Shown in pieces: positions 1-8,257 of a stretch of DNA of 64,000 nucleotides. A program made the position numbers and the translations under genes. This DNA comes from Paramicrobacterium agarici (GTDB taxonomy: Bacteria > Actinomycetota > Actinomycetes > Actinomycetales > Microbacteriaceae), in NCBI RefSeq assembly GCF_002563955.1, contig NZ_PDJE01000001.1, positions 2,232,001-2,296,000 of the forward strand. The letters run 5' to 3'. Under the pieces are notes generated by a model. That model was given only the letters and a program-made list of their open reading frames with translations. It did not search any database and was not told the DNA's origin. The stretch's first letter is position 1; each line of letters opens with the position of its first letter.

Positions 1-2474
1 CTGCCTCCGCAGTTCTCGAGGCCGCACTCGCCATCGCTCGGACACGACTCACGGCACCGGATGTCGGGCGAGCCCTCTTCCCGAGAGCAGATGTTGAACT
101 CACGCGATTCGCCGTGATCGGCATGGGAAAGGCGGGCGCCCGGGAGCTCAACTATGTCAGCGACGTCGATGTCATATACGTGGCCGAGGGCGATGGCGAA
201 CTCAGCCAAAGTCGCGCGATCGACGTCGCAACGCGGCTGGCAATGCACATGCAGCGGATCGTCGATGAACCGGCCGTCGAACCGGGTCTCTGGGAAGTGG
301 ATCCGAATCTGCGCCCTGAAGGCAAAGATGGCGCTCTCGTTCGCAGTCTGGATTCGCACCTGGCGTACTACGAACGCTGGGCGAAGAGCTGGGAGTTTCA
401 GGCACTGCTCAAGGCGCGTCCCCTCGCGGGTGACACGGTGTTGGGCCGCGAGTACGTCGACGCGGTATCACCGCTTGTCTGGGACAGTGCGCACCGGAGT
501 GACTTCGTCGAGTCCGTCCAGGCCATGAGAGGACGTGTGACCGCGAACATTCCTGCAGACGAGGTGCAGCGCCAGATCAAGCTCGGACCGGGCGGTCTCA
601 GGGACGTCGAGTTCACCGTGCAGCTGCTGCAGCTTGTTCACGGTCAGGCCGATGAAAGCGTGCGCCATGGTGGCACGCTTCCTGCTTTGAGCGCGCTCTC
701 TGATGCTGGCTACATCGGCAGGCAGGAGGCAACAGACTTCGCCGATGCCTATCGGTACCTCCGCGTTCTCGAGCATCGACTTCAGCTCGCGCGTCTACGA
801 CGCACGCACCTGATGCCACGCGAAGAGGAGAACCTTCGGGTTCTCGCACGCTCCGCTCGGCAGTCCGGCGGCGCTTCTTCGCTCGTGCGCACGTGGGAGA
901 AGACGAAGCACGACGTCCGTGAACTGCATGAACGCCTCTTCTTCCGACCGCTCCTGAGCGCAGTGGCGGCGTTGCCTGAAGACGAGCTCACCCTGAGCAC
1001 GGATCAGGCGAAGGCGCGACTCACCGCGATCGGATTCCGGGACCCGCGCGGTGCGCTCGGTCACATCGCCGCCCTCACTGCGGGAGTGTCTCGCCGCGCG
1101 ACGATCCAGCGGCATCTTCTGCCCGTCATGCTTCGCTGGTTCGCTGAAGGCGCAGACCCCGACTATGGCCTCCTGGCATTCCGCCGCCTGAGTGACGCGC
1201 TCGGTTCGTCTCACTGGTTCTTGAGGATGCTGCGCGATTCATCGATGGTCGCCGAGCGGTTGACGCGGGTGCTTTCGAGCTCACGCTATGTGGGAGAGCT
1301 CCTTGCCGCATTCCCCGAGTCTTCGGCCTGGCTCGAAGACGACACGGAGCTTCGCCCCATCGGGTTCCCGGCACTCCGCGACGAGATGCGGGCCATCTTC
1401 TCACGGCACGAATCTCTCGAGCGTGCGGCGAAAGCCGTGCTCCGAGTGCGCCGCCGCGAGATTCTGCGGCTTGCCCTTGGCGCGATTCTCGACATCGACG
1501 GTGTCACTGAGCTCGGTCCAGCGCTTGCAGACGTCACGGACGCGACGCTCCAGGGAATGCTGCGTCAGATTCGTGCGACAGTTCCCGGCGGTGAGCTCCT
1601 CGAGTTCGCAATTGTCGGCATGGGGCGATTCGGGGGAGCAGAACTCGGCTTCGGGTCGGACACCGACGTTATTTACGTTTTCCGACCGCTGACTGAAGAC
1701 ACGGCGAAGGCACAAGACGTCGCGCAGAAGTATGTTGCGGAACTCACCCGGCTCACCGACGACCCCGTGCTGCCTTTGGACCTCGATGTTGATCTCCGCC
1801 CGGAGGGCAAAAACGGCCCCGTCGTCAGGTCGCTCGAGTCGTATCGCGCGTACTACGCGCGATGGTCGCTCACCTGGGAGGCACAGGCTCTCCTGCGAGC
1901 TCGAGGTGTCGCGGGCGATGAAGGCCTCATCCGCGACTTCATCGAGCTTGCGGACACCGTCCGCTATCCCGCGCAGATCAGCGAGAACGATGTTCGCGAG
2001 GTCAAACGAATCAAAGCGCGTGTCGAGAACGAGCGGCTGCCGAGGGGCGCCGATCCATTGCGACACGTCAAGCTGGGTCGCGGCTCGCTCAGTGACGTCG
2101 AGTGGTTTGTGCAGCTCATCCAGTTGCAGTACGCCCACGAGGTCGTCTCTCTCCGGACCACGTCGACTCTCACGGCGCTTGAGGTGGCGGTCGAGTCCGG
2201 GCTCGTCAAGCCCGATGAAGCCGAGCAGCTGCGTGAAGCGTGGACTTTTGCATCACGGGCGCGCTCGGCGATGACGCTGTGGCTGAACCGCACGACGGAC
2301 GTCCTGCCGATCGAGCGCAGGCAGCTCGAAGGTATCGCACGCATACTCGAGTACCCTCCGGGTTCCGCCGGCGCTCTCGAGGAGGACTATTTCGCCATCA
2401 CACGTCGCGCCCGTCGCGTCTTCGAGCAGTCGTTCTACGGACGCCCCGACGTACCTCACACGCGAGCGTTCTGA
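1..2474 (+). CDS. glnE: Bifunctional glutamine synthetase adenylyltransferase/adenylyl-removing enzyme (5' partial)
   Basis: This enzyme adds AMP to, and removes it from, a tyrosine of glutamine synthetase, setting its activity by nitrogen status. The reading frame is open from the window edge, so the start codon and roughly the first 200 of about 1000 residues are missing. Two nucleotidyltransferase cores are visible: an N-terminal one (GMGKAGARELNYVSDVDV near base 120) and a C-terminal one (GMGRFGGAELGFGSDTDV near base 1615). Each is followed by a DxDxxLRPEGK-type metal-binding segment (LRPEGKDG, LRPEGKNG). The duplicated architecture is diagnostic of GlnE. Its substrate gene glnA lies directly downstream in convergent orientation, the same pairing as in Mycobacterium. 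Confidence 0.97.
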   Translation, partial: ASAVLEAALAIARTRLTAPDVGRALFPRADVELTRFAVIGMGKAGARELNYVSDVDVIYVAEGDGELSQSRAIDVATRLAMHMQRIVDEPAVEPGLWEVDPNLRPEGKDGALVRSLDSHLAYYERWAKSWEFQALLKARPLAGDTVLGREYVDAVSPLVWDSAHRSDFVESVQAMRGRVTANIPADEVQRQIKLGPGGLRDVEFTVQLLQLVHGQADESVRHGGTLPALSALSDAGYIGRQEATDFADAYRYLRVLEHRLQLARLRRTHLMPREEENLRVLARSARQSGGASSLVRTWEKTKHDVRELHERLFFRPLLSAVAALPEDELTLSTDQAKARLTAIGFRDPRGALGHIAALTAGVSRRATIQRHLLPVMLRWFAEGADPDYGLLAFRRLSDALGSSHWFLRMLRDSSMVAERLTRVLSSSRYVGELLAAFPESSAWLEDDTELRPIGFPALRDEMRAIFSRHESLERAAKAVLRVRRREILRLALGAILDIDGVTELGPALADVTDATLQGMLRQIRATVPGGELLEFAIVGMGRFGGAELGFGSDTDVIYVFRPLTEDTAKAQDVAQKYVAELTRLTDDPVLPLDLDVDLRPEGKNGPVVRSLESYRAYYARWSLTWEAQALLRARGVAGDEGLIRDFIELADTVRYPAQISENDVREVKRIKARVENERLPRGADPLRHVKLGRGSLSDVEWFVQLIQLQYAHEVVSLRTTSTLTALEVAVESGLVKPDEAEQLREAWTFASRARSAMTLWLNRTTDVLPIERRQLEGIARILEYPPGSAGALEEDYFAITRRARRVFEQSFYGRPDVPHTRAF

Positions 2475-2489
2475 CTCCGATGACGTGAG

Positions 2490-2515
2490 GGGCCGGCGGT
2501 TGTCACCGCCGGCCC
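2490..2515. terminator. Bidirectional stem-loop between glnE and glnA
   Basis: A perfect 10-bp G+C stem (GGGCCGGCGG paired with CCGCCGGCCC) with a 6-nt loop lies in the 49-bp gap between the convergent stops. There is no clear T-run, as is common for actinobacterial terminators. Confidence 0.6.
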
Positions 2516-2523
2516 TCCACGCT

Positions 2524-3948
2524 CTAAACGCCGTAATACAGCTCGAACTCGAACGGGTGCGGTCGCAGGGCGAGTGGTTTCAACTCGTTCTCGCGCTTGT
2601 AGTCGATCCACGTGTCGATAAGCTCGCGAGTGAAAACGCCTCCTTCGAGAAGGAAGTCGTGGTCGGCTTCGAGAGCATCGAGAGCTGCACCGAGTGAGGC
2701 CGGAACCTGAGGAATGCCCTTTGCCTCCTCTGGCGGAAGCTCGTAGAGGTCCTTGTCGATCGGCTCGAGCGGTTCGATTCGATTCTTGATGCCGTCGAGC
2801 CCGGCCATGAGCTGTGCCGCGAAAGCCAGGTACGGGTTCCCCGATGCGTCCGGAGCACGGAACTCCACCCGCTTCGCCTTTGCGTTCGTGCCCGTGATGG
2901 GGATGCGAATGGACGCAGAACGGTTTCCAGCCGAATACACGAGATTCACCGGTGCCTCGAACCCCGGCACGAGCCGGTGATACGAGTTGACCGTCGGGTT
3001 CGTGAATGCGAGCACCGCGGGCGCGTGCGCGAGGAGCCCGCCAATGTACCACCGTGCGACGTCAGAGAGCCCGCCATAGCCGTTCTCGTCATAGAACAGC
3101 GGCTGATCCCCGTTCCAGAGCGACTGGTGGGTGTGCATTCCCGATCCGTTGTCGCCGAACAGCGGCTTCGGCATGAACGTCGCCGTCTTTCCCCATTGAG
3201 TCGCTGTGTTCTTGACCACGTACTTGAACTTGAGAATATCGTCGGCCGCGTGAACCATCGTGTCGAAACGGTAGTTGATCTCGCCCTGCCCCGCCGTGCC
3301 CACCTCGTGGTGACTGCGTTCGAGCTCGAGTCCGACGTCGGTCAGCTTCAGGCAGATGTCGTCGCGGAGGTCGGCGTGCTGGTCCACTGGGCTGACGGGA
3401 AAGTAGCCGCCCTTGAACGGCGTCTTGTTGGCCAGGTTGCCTCCCGGCTCCTCACGCCCTGAGTTCCATGCTCCTTCGCTGGAATCGACGCTGTGGAAAG
3501 CCGAGTTCTCCTTTACTTCGTACCGAACGTCGTCGAAGATGTAGAACTCAGCTTCCGGCGCGAAGAATGCGGTGTCGGCGACGCCCGTCGACGTGAGGTA
3601 CTTCTCGGCTTTCTTCGCGACCTGCCGGGGGTCCTTCGCGTAGATCTCTCCCGTGCGCGGGTTGTAGATGTCGAAGATCAAGACGAGCGTGCGCTCGCGA
3701 CGAAACGGGTCCACATAGCCGGTCGAGACGTCGGGGATCAGCTGCATGTCCGATTCATGGATGCTGGCGAAGCCACGAATCGAGGAGCCGTCGAACAGCT
3801 GGCCGACCGTGAAGAAGTCCTCATCGACGGTGGACGCCGGAATGTTGAAGTGCTGTTGCACTCCCGGCAGATCCGTGAAGCGGATGTCGACGAACTTGAC
3901 ATCTGTCTCCTTGATGAATTCGAGAACTTCCGTTGGGGAACTGAACAT
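2524..3948 (-). CDS. glnA: Type I glutamine synthetase
   Basis: Makes glutamine from glutamate, ammonia and ATP as a cytoplasmic dodecamer. The 474-residue length and sequence match actinobacterial GlnA1. Visible features include the N-terminal beta-grasp domain, [12 protein letters not shown] and [10 protein letters not shown] metal-site segments, the NRSASIRIP arginine segment, and [11 protein letters not shown] near residue 402. That tyrosine is the usual adenylylation site, so the enzyme should be a GlnE substrate. The start is an ATG. A GAAAC repeat 95-110 bp upstream is a weak GlnR-site candidate. The gene order glnE, glnA, RDD protein, DUF4191 is the same set as in Mycobacterium tuberculosis. 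Confidence 0.97.
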   Translation of the reverse strand: MFSSPTEVLEFIKETDVKFVDIRFTDLPGVQQHFNIPASTVDEDFFTVGQLFDGSSIRGFASIHESDMQLIPDVSTGYVDPFRRERTLVLIFDIYNPRTGEIYAKDPRQVAKKAEKYLTSTGVADTAFFAPEAEFYIFDDVRYEVKENSAFHSVDSSEGAWNSGREEPGGNLANKTPFKGGYFPVSPVDQHADLRDDICLKLTDVGLELERSHHEVGTAGQGEINYRFDTMVHAADDILKFKYVVKNTATQWGKTATFMPKPLFGDNGSGMHTHQSLWNGDQPLFYDENGYGGLSDVARWYIGGLLAHAPAVLAFTNPTVNSYHRLVPGFEAPVNLVYSAGNRSASIRIPITGTNAKAKRVEFRAPDASGNPYLAFAAQLMAGLDGIKNRIEPLEPIDKDLYELPPEEAKGIPQVPASLGAALDALEADHDFLLEGGVFTRELIDTWIDYKRENELKPLALRPHPFEFELYYGV

Positions 3949-4041
3949 TCGTAGGTCACTCCAGATGTCTGACTCTGATCACGCTGCACCGTGCAACGAC
4001 ATCACCATAGGTCGAGGCGATTTCTCGTCGATATCGCTCAT

Positions 4042-4057
4042 GTTTCCACGATGTTTC
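4042..4057 (-). promoter_or_regulatory. Candidate GlnR half-site pair upstream of glnA
   Basis: Read toward glnA, two GAAAC pentamers are spaced by exactly 6 nt. The Streptomyces GlnR consensus is gTnAC-n6-GaAAC, so the b-site is perfect and the a-site is degenerate. It also lies just upstream of the RDD gene. Much weaker than the amtB site. Confidence 0.3.
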
Positions 4058-4073
4058 GTCCAGACGGCGCAGC

Positions 4074-4079
4074 TAGAAT
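4074..4079 (+). promoter_or_regulatory. -10 box (TAGAAT) of a leaderless RDD-protein transcript
   Basis: TAGAAT ends exactly 6 nt before the GTG at 4086, so transcription would begin at or near the start codon. No Shine-Dalgarno sequence is present. Confidence 0.5.
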
Positions 4080-4085
4080 GGCGTG

Positions 4086-4541
4086 GTGCCACCTTCCAAC
4101 ATACCCGGTCAGACTTTCGGGGACCTCGCTCCCAGCGCCTATCCGGGTGAAAGACTCGGTCTCCCGCGCGAAGGGCACGGAAGCGTGGCCCGCTTCGGAC
4201 GCCGGCTTATGGCGCTGGTGATCGACTGGGCGATCGCGTCGCTCGTCGTCTCTGGGATCGCTGCGCTGGTGCCGGCGTGGAACGCTGTCTCACAGCATCC
4301 GGCGACGATTCCCCTCGTCTTTGCGGTTCTGCAGATCGTCTTCATCTCGACGATCGGGGGGAGTATGGGGCACCGCCTGCTCGGCCTGCGAATCGTCCCG
4401 CTCGCCGGCGGGTATGTCGGGCTGTGGCGCCCCGTCGTGCGCACGGTGCTGTTGTGCCTCGTCGTGCCCATCCTGGTCTGGGATTCAGATCAGCGCGGAT
4501 TTCACGACAAGATCGCGGGTACGATGCTGATTCGCGGGTGA
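4086..4541 (+). CDS. RDD family membrane protein
   Basis: A 151-residue protein of unknown biochemical role. The RDD signature is seen near residue 40 (ARFGRRLMALVIDW), where an Arg and an Asp lie in or next to the first membrane helix. About three hydrophobic helices follow (roughly residues 44-62, 70-90 and 115-132), and the family motif G.S.GHRLLGLRIV lies between helices 2 and 3. Two adjacent GTG codons (4083 and 4086) could start it. I chose 4086 because a TAGAAT box ends 6 nt before it. The homologous gene in M. tuberculosis also lies between glnA1 and the DUF4191 gene. It converges on DUF4191 with a 4-bp gap. Confidence 0.88.
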   Translation: MPPSNIPGQTFGDLAPSAYPGERLGLPREGHGSVARFGRRLMALVIDWAIASLVVSGIAALVPAWNAVSQHPATIPLVFAVLQIVFISTIGGSMGHRLLGLRIVPLAGGYVGLWRPVVRTVLLCLVVPILVWDSDQRGFHDKIAGTMLIRG

Positions 4542-4545
4542 TGAA

Positions 4546-5253
4546 TCAGCGCGCCCGCTGCGGTCGAACCTTGAACGGGTCGACGCCTTTCGGGATGGGC
4601 AGCTGGTTGTTCAAGGAGCCAAGGCGATTCGTTACCGCGAGAACTTCTGCCTTCGTCAGTTCGCGCTTGACCTTGCGCATGGACTTGGCGAGCTTGTACA
4701 GAGGAATCGAGTTTTCATCGGGGCCGACGTGGAACACAGAGATCGGCACGTTGGGGAGCACGCGCTTGACCTTGCGCCGCTCGTCTTCAAGCATCTTCTT
4801 TGTGCGAGACGCAGGACCTTCCGCGACGAGTGCGACGCCACCGCGGCCGACGGCGCGGTAGATGGCGTCTTGCGTGCGCCCATTAACGTTTACCGGCATT
4901 TCGCTTCCCGCCCAGCCTCGAGGAAGAGAGCTCTTGAACACCGCGCCAACGGCACCTGCCTGGCCGCTGATCTGGCCGTATGCCGCACGTTCCGCGCGAC
5001 GTCCCAGAATGATCATGGCGACAAGCAGCCCTGCGAGCACGCCCGCGAGAATCCACATGATCATCATAAAGACGTTTCCGCCAGCCAGGAACACGGCGAG
5101 CAGTACGCCAGCGGCGACGGGGAGCACGAAGCCCAGCAGCATCCACCATTGCGCCATGGAGTCGTAGCGGCGCGTCATCTGGAAGACCTGCCACATCTGC
5201 TTCAGGCGACCGGGTTCCTTTGGTGCTTTCGCGCGCTTTGACTCTCGTGCCAT
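4546..5253 (-). CDS. DUF4191 domain-containing membrane protein
   Basis: A 235-residue conserved actinobacterial protein of unknown function. Its basic N-terminus (MARESKRAKAPKEPGRLKQM) precedes two membrane helices at roughly residues 38-57 and 62-84. A long cytoplasmic tail rich in Lys/Arg (KKMLEDERRKVKRVLP) follows. DUF4191 genes lie next to glnA and lipA in many actinobacteria, although lipA is not here. TATCCT (5261-5266 on the minus strand) sits 7 nt upstream of the ATG, so the mRNA may be leaderless. Confidence 0.88.
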   Translation of the reverse strand: MARESKRAKAPKEPGRLKQMWQVFQMTRRYDSMAQWWMLLGFVLPVAAGVLLAVFLAGGNVFMMIMWILAGVLAGLLVAMIILGRRAERAAYGQISGQAGAVGAVFKSSLPRGWAGSEMPVNVNGRTQDAIYRAVGRGGVALVAEGPASRTKKMLEDERRKVKRVLPNVPISVFHVGPDENSIPLYKLAKSMRKVKRELTKAEVLAVTNRLGSLNNQLPIPKGVDPFKVRPQRAR

Positions 5254-5405
5254 GACATCAAGGATACGTCACCGCGCATGCTGGTTTCTCCGCCCGCTAC
5301 CGGTCTCCGATGTTTCTTTCGCCCACAGCGGACAGTTTGCACGCGCTATGCACAGCGGGCACGTGCTTCGGTCTGATTGCAGTGCAGACGGGGCACACTC
5401 GTCTC

Positions 5406-6786
5406 ATGACACGATCTGACACGACCGAGGCGAACCTGACCCAGCGTTCCGTGTCCCATGACGACGTCGTCTGCGGTTTTCGTGTGCTTCGTCGATTGCA
5501 CACGGGGGAGCGGACACACGCATTCCTGGCCAGTGATGCGCAGAGCAGGCACGTTGTTCTTCGAGTCTTTCTCGGCTCTGAAGGTCCTGCACGCTCGCGT
5601 GAGGAACTCGAGCTCGCGGCACGCGTCGCTAACGATCACGTGCAGTCCGCCGACGATGTCGGTGCTGCCGCGCTTGACGAGCCCGTTCTCGTGTGCGAAC
5701 GACTGGGACGACGGCTCAGTGAGTTGCTCGAGAACGCCGGATTTGTCGCTGCCGGCTCAATCGTGACGCTCGCAGCACCCCTCGCGTCAGCGTTGAAGGA
5801 GCTTCATTTCGCCGGTATCGCACATGGATCCGTGGATGTCGCCCATGTGCGATTCGCCGGAGACGGGCGTCCTGTGCTTGTCGGTGCAGACGGAGGTCTG
5901 CCCGCGACCCCCGGCAACGATCAAGGCCGACCTGGAGGGACTCGCGTATGTCGTCGCCTCTGCGCTGCACCACAGCGATGAGCGAACACGTTCCCAGGGG
6001 GCGTCCCAGGTCACGTCGTGGCTGCAGGATCAATGCTCGGGGCCCGAGAAGCCACCAGGCGAACTGTACGACGATCTCGAGTGCCGCATCTTTGCGCTCG
6101 CCCCGCCTCTGCCTTTCGCCGTCGGCCGTGAAGCGACGTCCAACGAGTATCACGGTGAGGGGCGTCGTTCACGTCAACTGCGCGAACGGCACCGTGACAG
6201 CACGCTGTCCGCGCTTCTCGAGGGGGAGCTGTCATTCTCACTACCCGCTGCCGTTGCGGTGCTGCGCCGTATCCGCGAAGGGATGCGGGCGAGGAGCAGA
6301 GCGGCAAGGCTCGCGGGCGTGGCGGCTCTGGTCTTCGTGGTCTGCCTGGTCGGTGCCTTCTTGCTCCTGCCGCAATCGACGTCAGCGCGTGAACCCGCGC
6401 ACGGCACCCCTGTGCGAACGACTGCGCCGGCCGCCGTCGTCCCTGCCGCCTCTCCGGATCTGCCACCAATCGATGCTCTCGACGCACTTCTCGATGCTCG
6501 CACCGAGTGTCGCCATTCCGCGCAGGTTTCGACATGTCTTGGCGAGCTGTATGAGCCCGATTCTCCCGCGCTCGACGCAGACCTGTCAGCGGCCGAATCT
6601 CACAAGGCTGATCCGTTTCCCACCCTCAGCCTCCCGGCCACCGCCCGCACGTATTCGAAGCCCGAGACGAGTGGCGGAGCTGTCGTAGTCACGATCGGCG
6701 ACGCGCAGAGCACGCAAAAGCCGGTCTCCGTCCTCATGATCAGGACGGAGACCGGCTGGCTGCTTCGCGACGTGTTCGCCGTTTAG
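5406..6786 (+). pseudogene. Frameshifted pseudokinase-like membrane protein gene
   Basis: Two overlapping frames make one protein if a single base is skipped at the C5 run at 5908-5912. Frame one (from ATG 5406) encodes a kinase-like fold: FRVLRRLHTGE resembles the glycine loop and IAHGSVDVAHVRF replaces the HRDxxxxN catalytic loop. DFG is replaced by VGADGG, so this is a pseudokinase. Frame two resumes at ATIKADLEGL and continues to 6786. It has one membrane helix (LAGVAALVFVVCLVGAFLLL) and an extracytoplasmic domain with two cysteines that looks like a small SnoaL/NTF2-type fold. Without the shift the first frame ends at 5981 after unrelated residues. It could be a true inactivating mutation or a sequencing error in a homopolymer. 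Its 3' end contains the terminator of the convergent E2 gene. Confidence 0.7.
6715..6757 (-). terminator. Intrinsic terminator of the E2 acyltransferase gene
   Basis: A perfect 16-bp stem (6719-6734 with 6742-6757) and a 7-nt loop, followed on the minus strand by a short T-run. It lies 25-70 bases past the stop of the leftward E2 gene. It falls inside the last codons of the convergent pseudokinase-like gene. Confidence 0.85.
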
Positions 6787-8213
6787 AGACCGAGCTGACC
6801 TTCGAAATCCTCGGTTTCCAGCGCATTCGTCATGGACGCGAGGAACCTCGACGCGTCCGTGCTGTCGATGATGCGCTGGTCATACGAGAGAGACAGGTAG
6901 ACGACGGACCGAATGGCGATTGCGTCAGTCCCCGCAGAGTCGACGACAACCGCGCGCTTCGACACTGCACCGACGCTGAGCGCGGCAGACTGCGGCAGAA
7001 ACACCAGTGGCGTCTCGATGAGCGTGCCACGAGCGTCCGAGCTCGCGATCGTGAACGTTCCGCCAGACAGCTCGTCTGGCTTCAAGCTGTTCGACCGGGT
7101 GCGTTCTGCGAGGTCGTCAATTGCCGCGGCAAGTCCGGCGACGTCAAGCGACGACGCGTTCTTGACCACGGGGCTGAGCAGGCCACGATCGGTGTCAACA
7201 GCAACGCTCAGGTTCTCGTCCGACGGGTACACAATCTGGTCCCCGTCGACGGTCGCGTTGATGACGGGCTGCTCCTGCAGCGCTTGAATCGCCGCCTTTG
7301 CAATGAACGGCAGGATCTCGAGGGCTTTGCCCGTCTTCTTTGTGAACGCGTCCTGCACCCGATCGACGAGCTGCGTCACAGTTGTGATGTCGGCCTCGAT
7401 GACCGTCGTCACCTGCGCGGTTGCCTGACGCGACGAGACCGCCTGTTCGGCGGCGACCTTGCGCAGACGCGTCATCGGCTGCGTCGTGCCGCGCAACTCG
7501 GAGACAGTGGCAGGAGCTGGAGTTTTCGCGGACGACGTGTCATTGCGCGACGCAGCCTCGAGGACGTCCTCCTTGCGAATGCGTCCGCCCACGCCCGTTC
7601 CCTCGACTGTAGAGAGGTCGACGCTGTGCTGGTTGGCCAGGCGCCGCACGAGGGGCGTCACGTAACCCGCATTGCCAGAGACGTCAGCGGACTCCTGCTG
7701 CGAGGATGCGGTGTCGGCTTCGCTCTGGGACGACGACGATGTTTCTGCGCCACGCTGTGTGGAGGACTCAGCGGAAGCCGGCTCGGACTCCGCCTGTTCT
7801 GAATCGGTGTCACCGCCCTGGTCATCAGATTCGTCGGACGATTCACCGCTCGAGGAGGCCGGCGGCTGCGCTGGCGACTCTTCTTCTGCTTCGGGCTCCG
7901 GCTCGGGAGCTTGAGACTCTGGCTCGCTTTCCTGAGCCTCCGGCTCCGCTGGAGCATCAGAGCCGCTGGTTCCTGAGCCGTCGCCGACCTTCGCGAGTGG
8001 CGCACCAACGTCGATTGTGTCGTCTTCTTGAGCGAGGATCTCCTCAAGGACACCCGCTACAGGCGACGGGATCTCCGTGTCGACTTTGTCGGTTGACACC
8101 TCGAGAAGCGGCTCGTCGACGTCGACGTGATCGCCCACGCTTTTCAGCCAGCGGGTGACCGTTCCTTCAGTGACACTCTCGCCGAGTGCCGGAAGGTTCA
8201 CCGTTTCGCTCAT
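6783..8213 (-). CDS. sucB: 2-oxoacid dehydrogenase E2, dihydrolipoamide acyltransferase (variant catalytic motif)
   Basis: E2 transfers the acyl group from lipoyl-lysine to CoA in a 2-oxoacid dehydrogenase complex. The 476 residues comprise one N-terminal lipoyl domain (lipoylated lysine in STDKVDTE, about residue 43), an unusually acidic Glu/Ser/Asp linker (about 80-180), a peripheral subunit-binding domain (YVTPLVRRLANQHSVDL...GGRIRKEDV) and a catalytic domain (about 245-476). The usual DHRxxDG active-site motif reads DQRIIDS, with Gln446 at the histidine position. Substrate cannot be assigned from sequence; sucB is the usual label for this neighbourhood. The E3 gene lpdA lies 44 bp upstream in the same direction, so the two are probably co-transcribed. 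E1 is outside the window. Confidence 0.85.
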   Translation of the reverse strand: MSETVNLPALGESVTEGTVTRWLKSVGDHVDVDEPLLEVSTDKVDTEIPSPVAGVLEEILAQEDDTIDVGAPLAKVGDGSGTSGSDAPAEPEAQESEPESQAPEPEPEAEEESPAQPPASSSGESSDESDDQGGDTDSEQAESEPASAESSTQRGAETSSSSQSEADTASSQQESADVSGNAGYVTPLVRRLANQHSVDLSTVEGTGVGGRIRKEDVLEAASRNDTSSAKTPAPATVSELRGTTQPMTRLRKVAAEQAVSSRQATAQVTTVIEADITTVTQLVDRVQDAFTKKTGKALEILPFIAKAAIQALQEQPVINATVDGDQIVYPSDENLSVAVDTDRGLLSPVVKNASSLDVAGLAAAIDDLAERTRSNSLKPDELSGGTFTIASSDARGTLIETPLVFLPQSAALSVGAVSKRAVVVDSAGTDAIAIRSVVYLSLSYDQRIIDSTDASRFLASMTNALETEDFEGQLGL

Positions 8214-8257
8214 GACCTAGTCTCCTTTGAAAGCAATTCGTACTCCTAGCGTACCGA

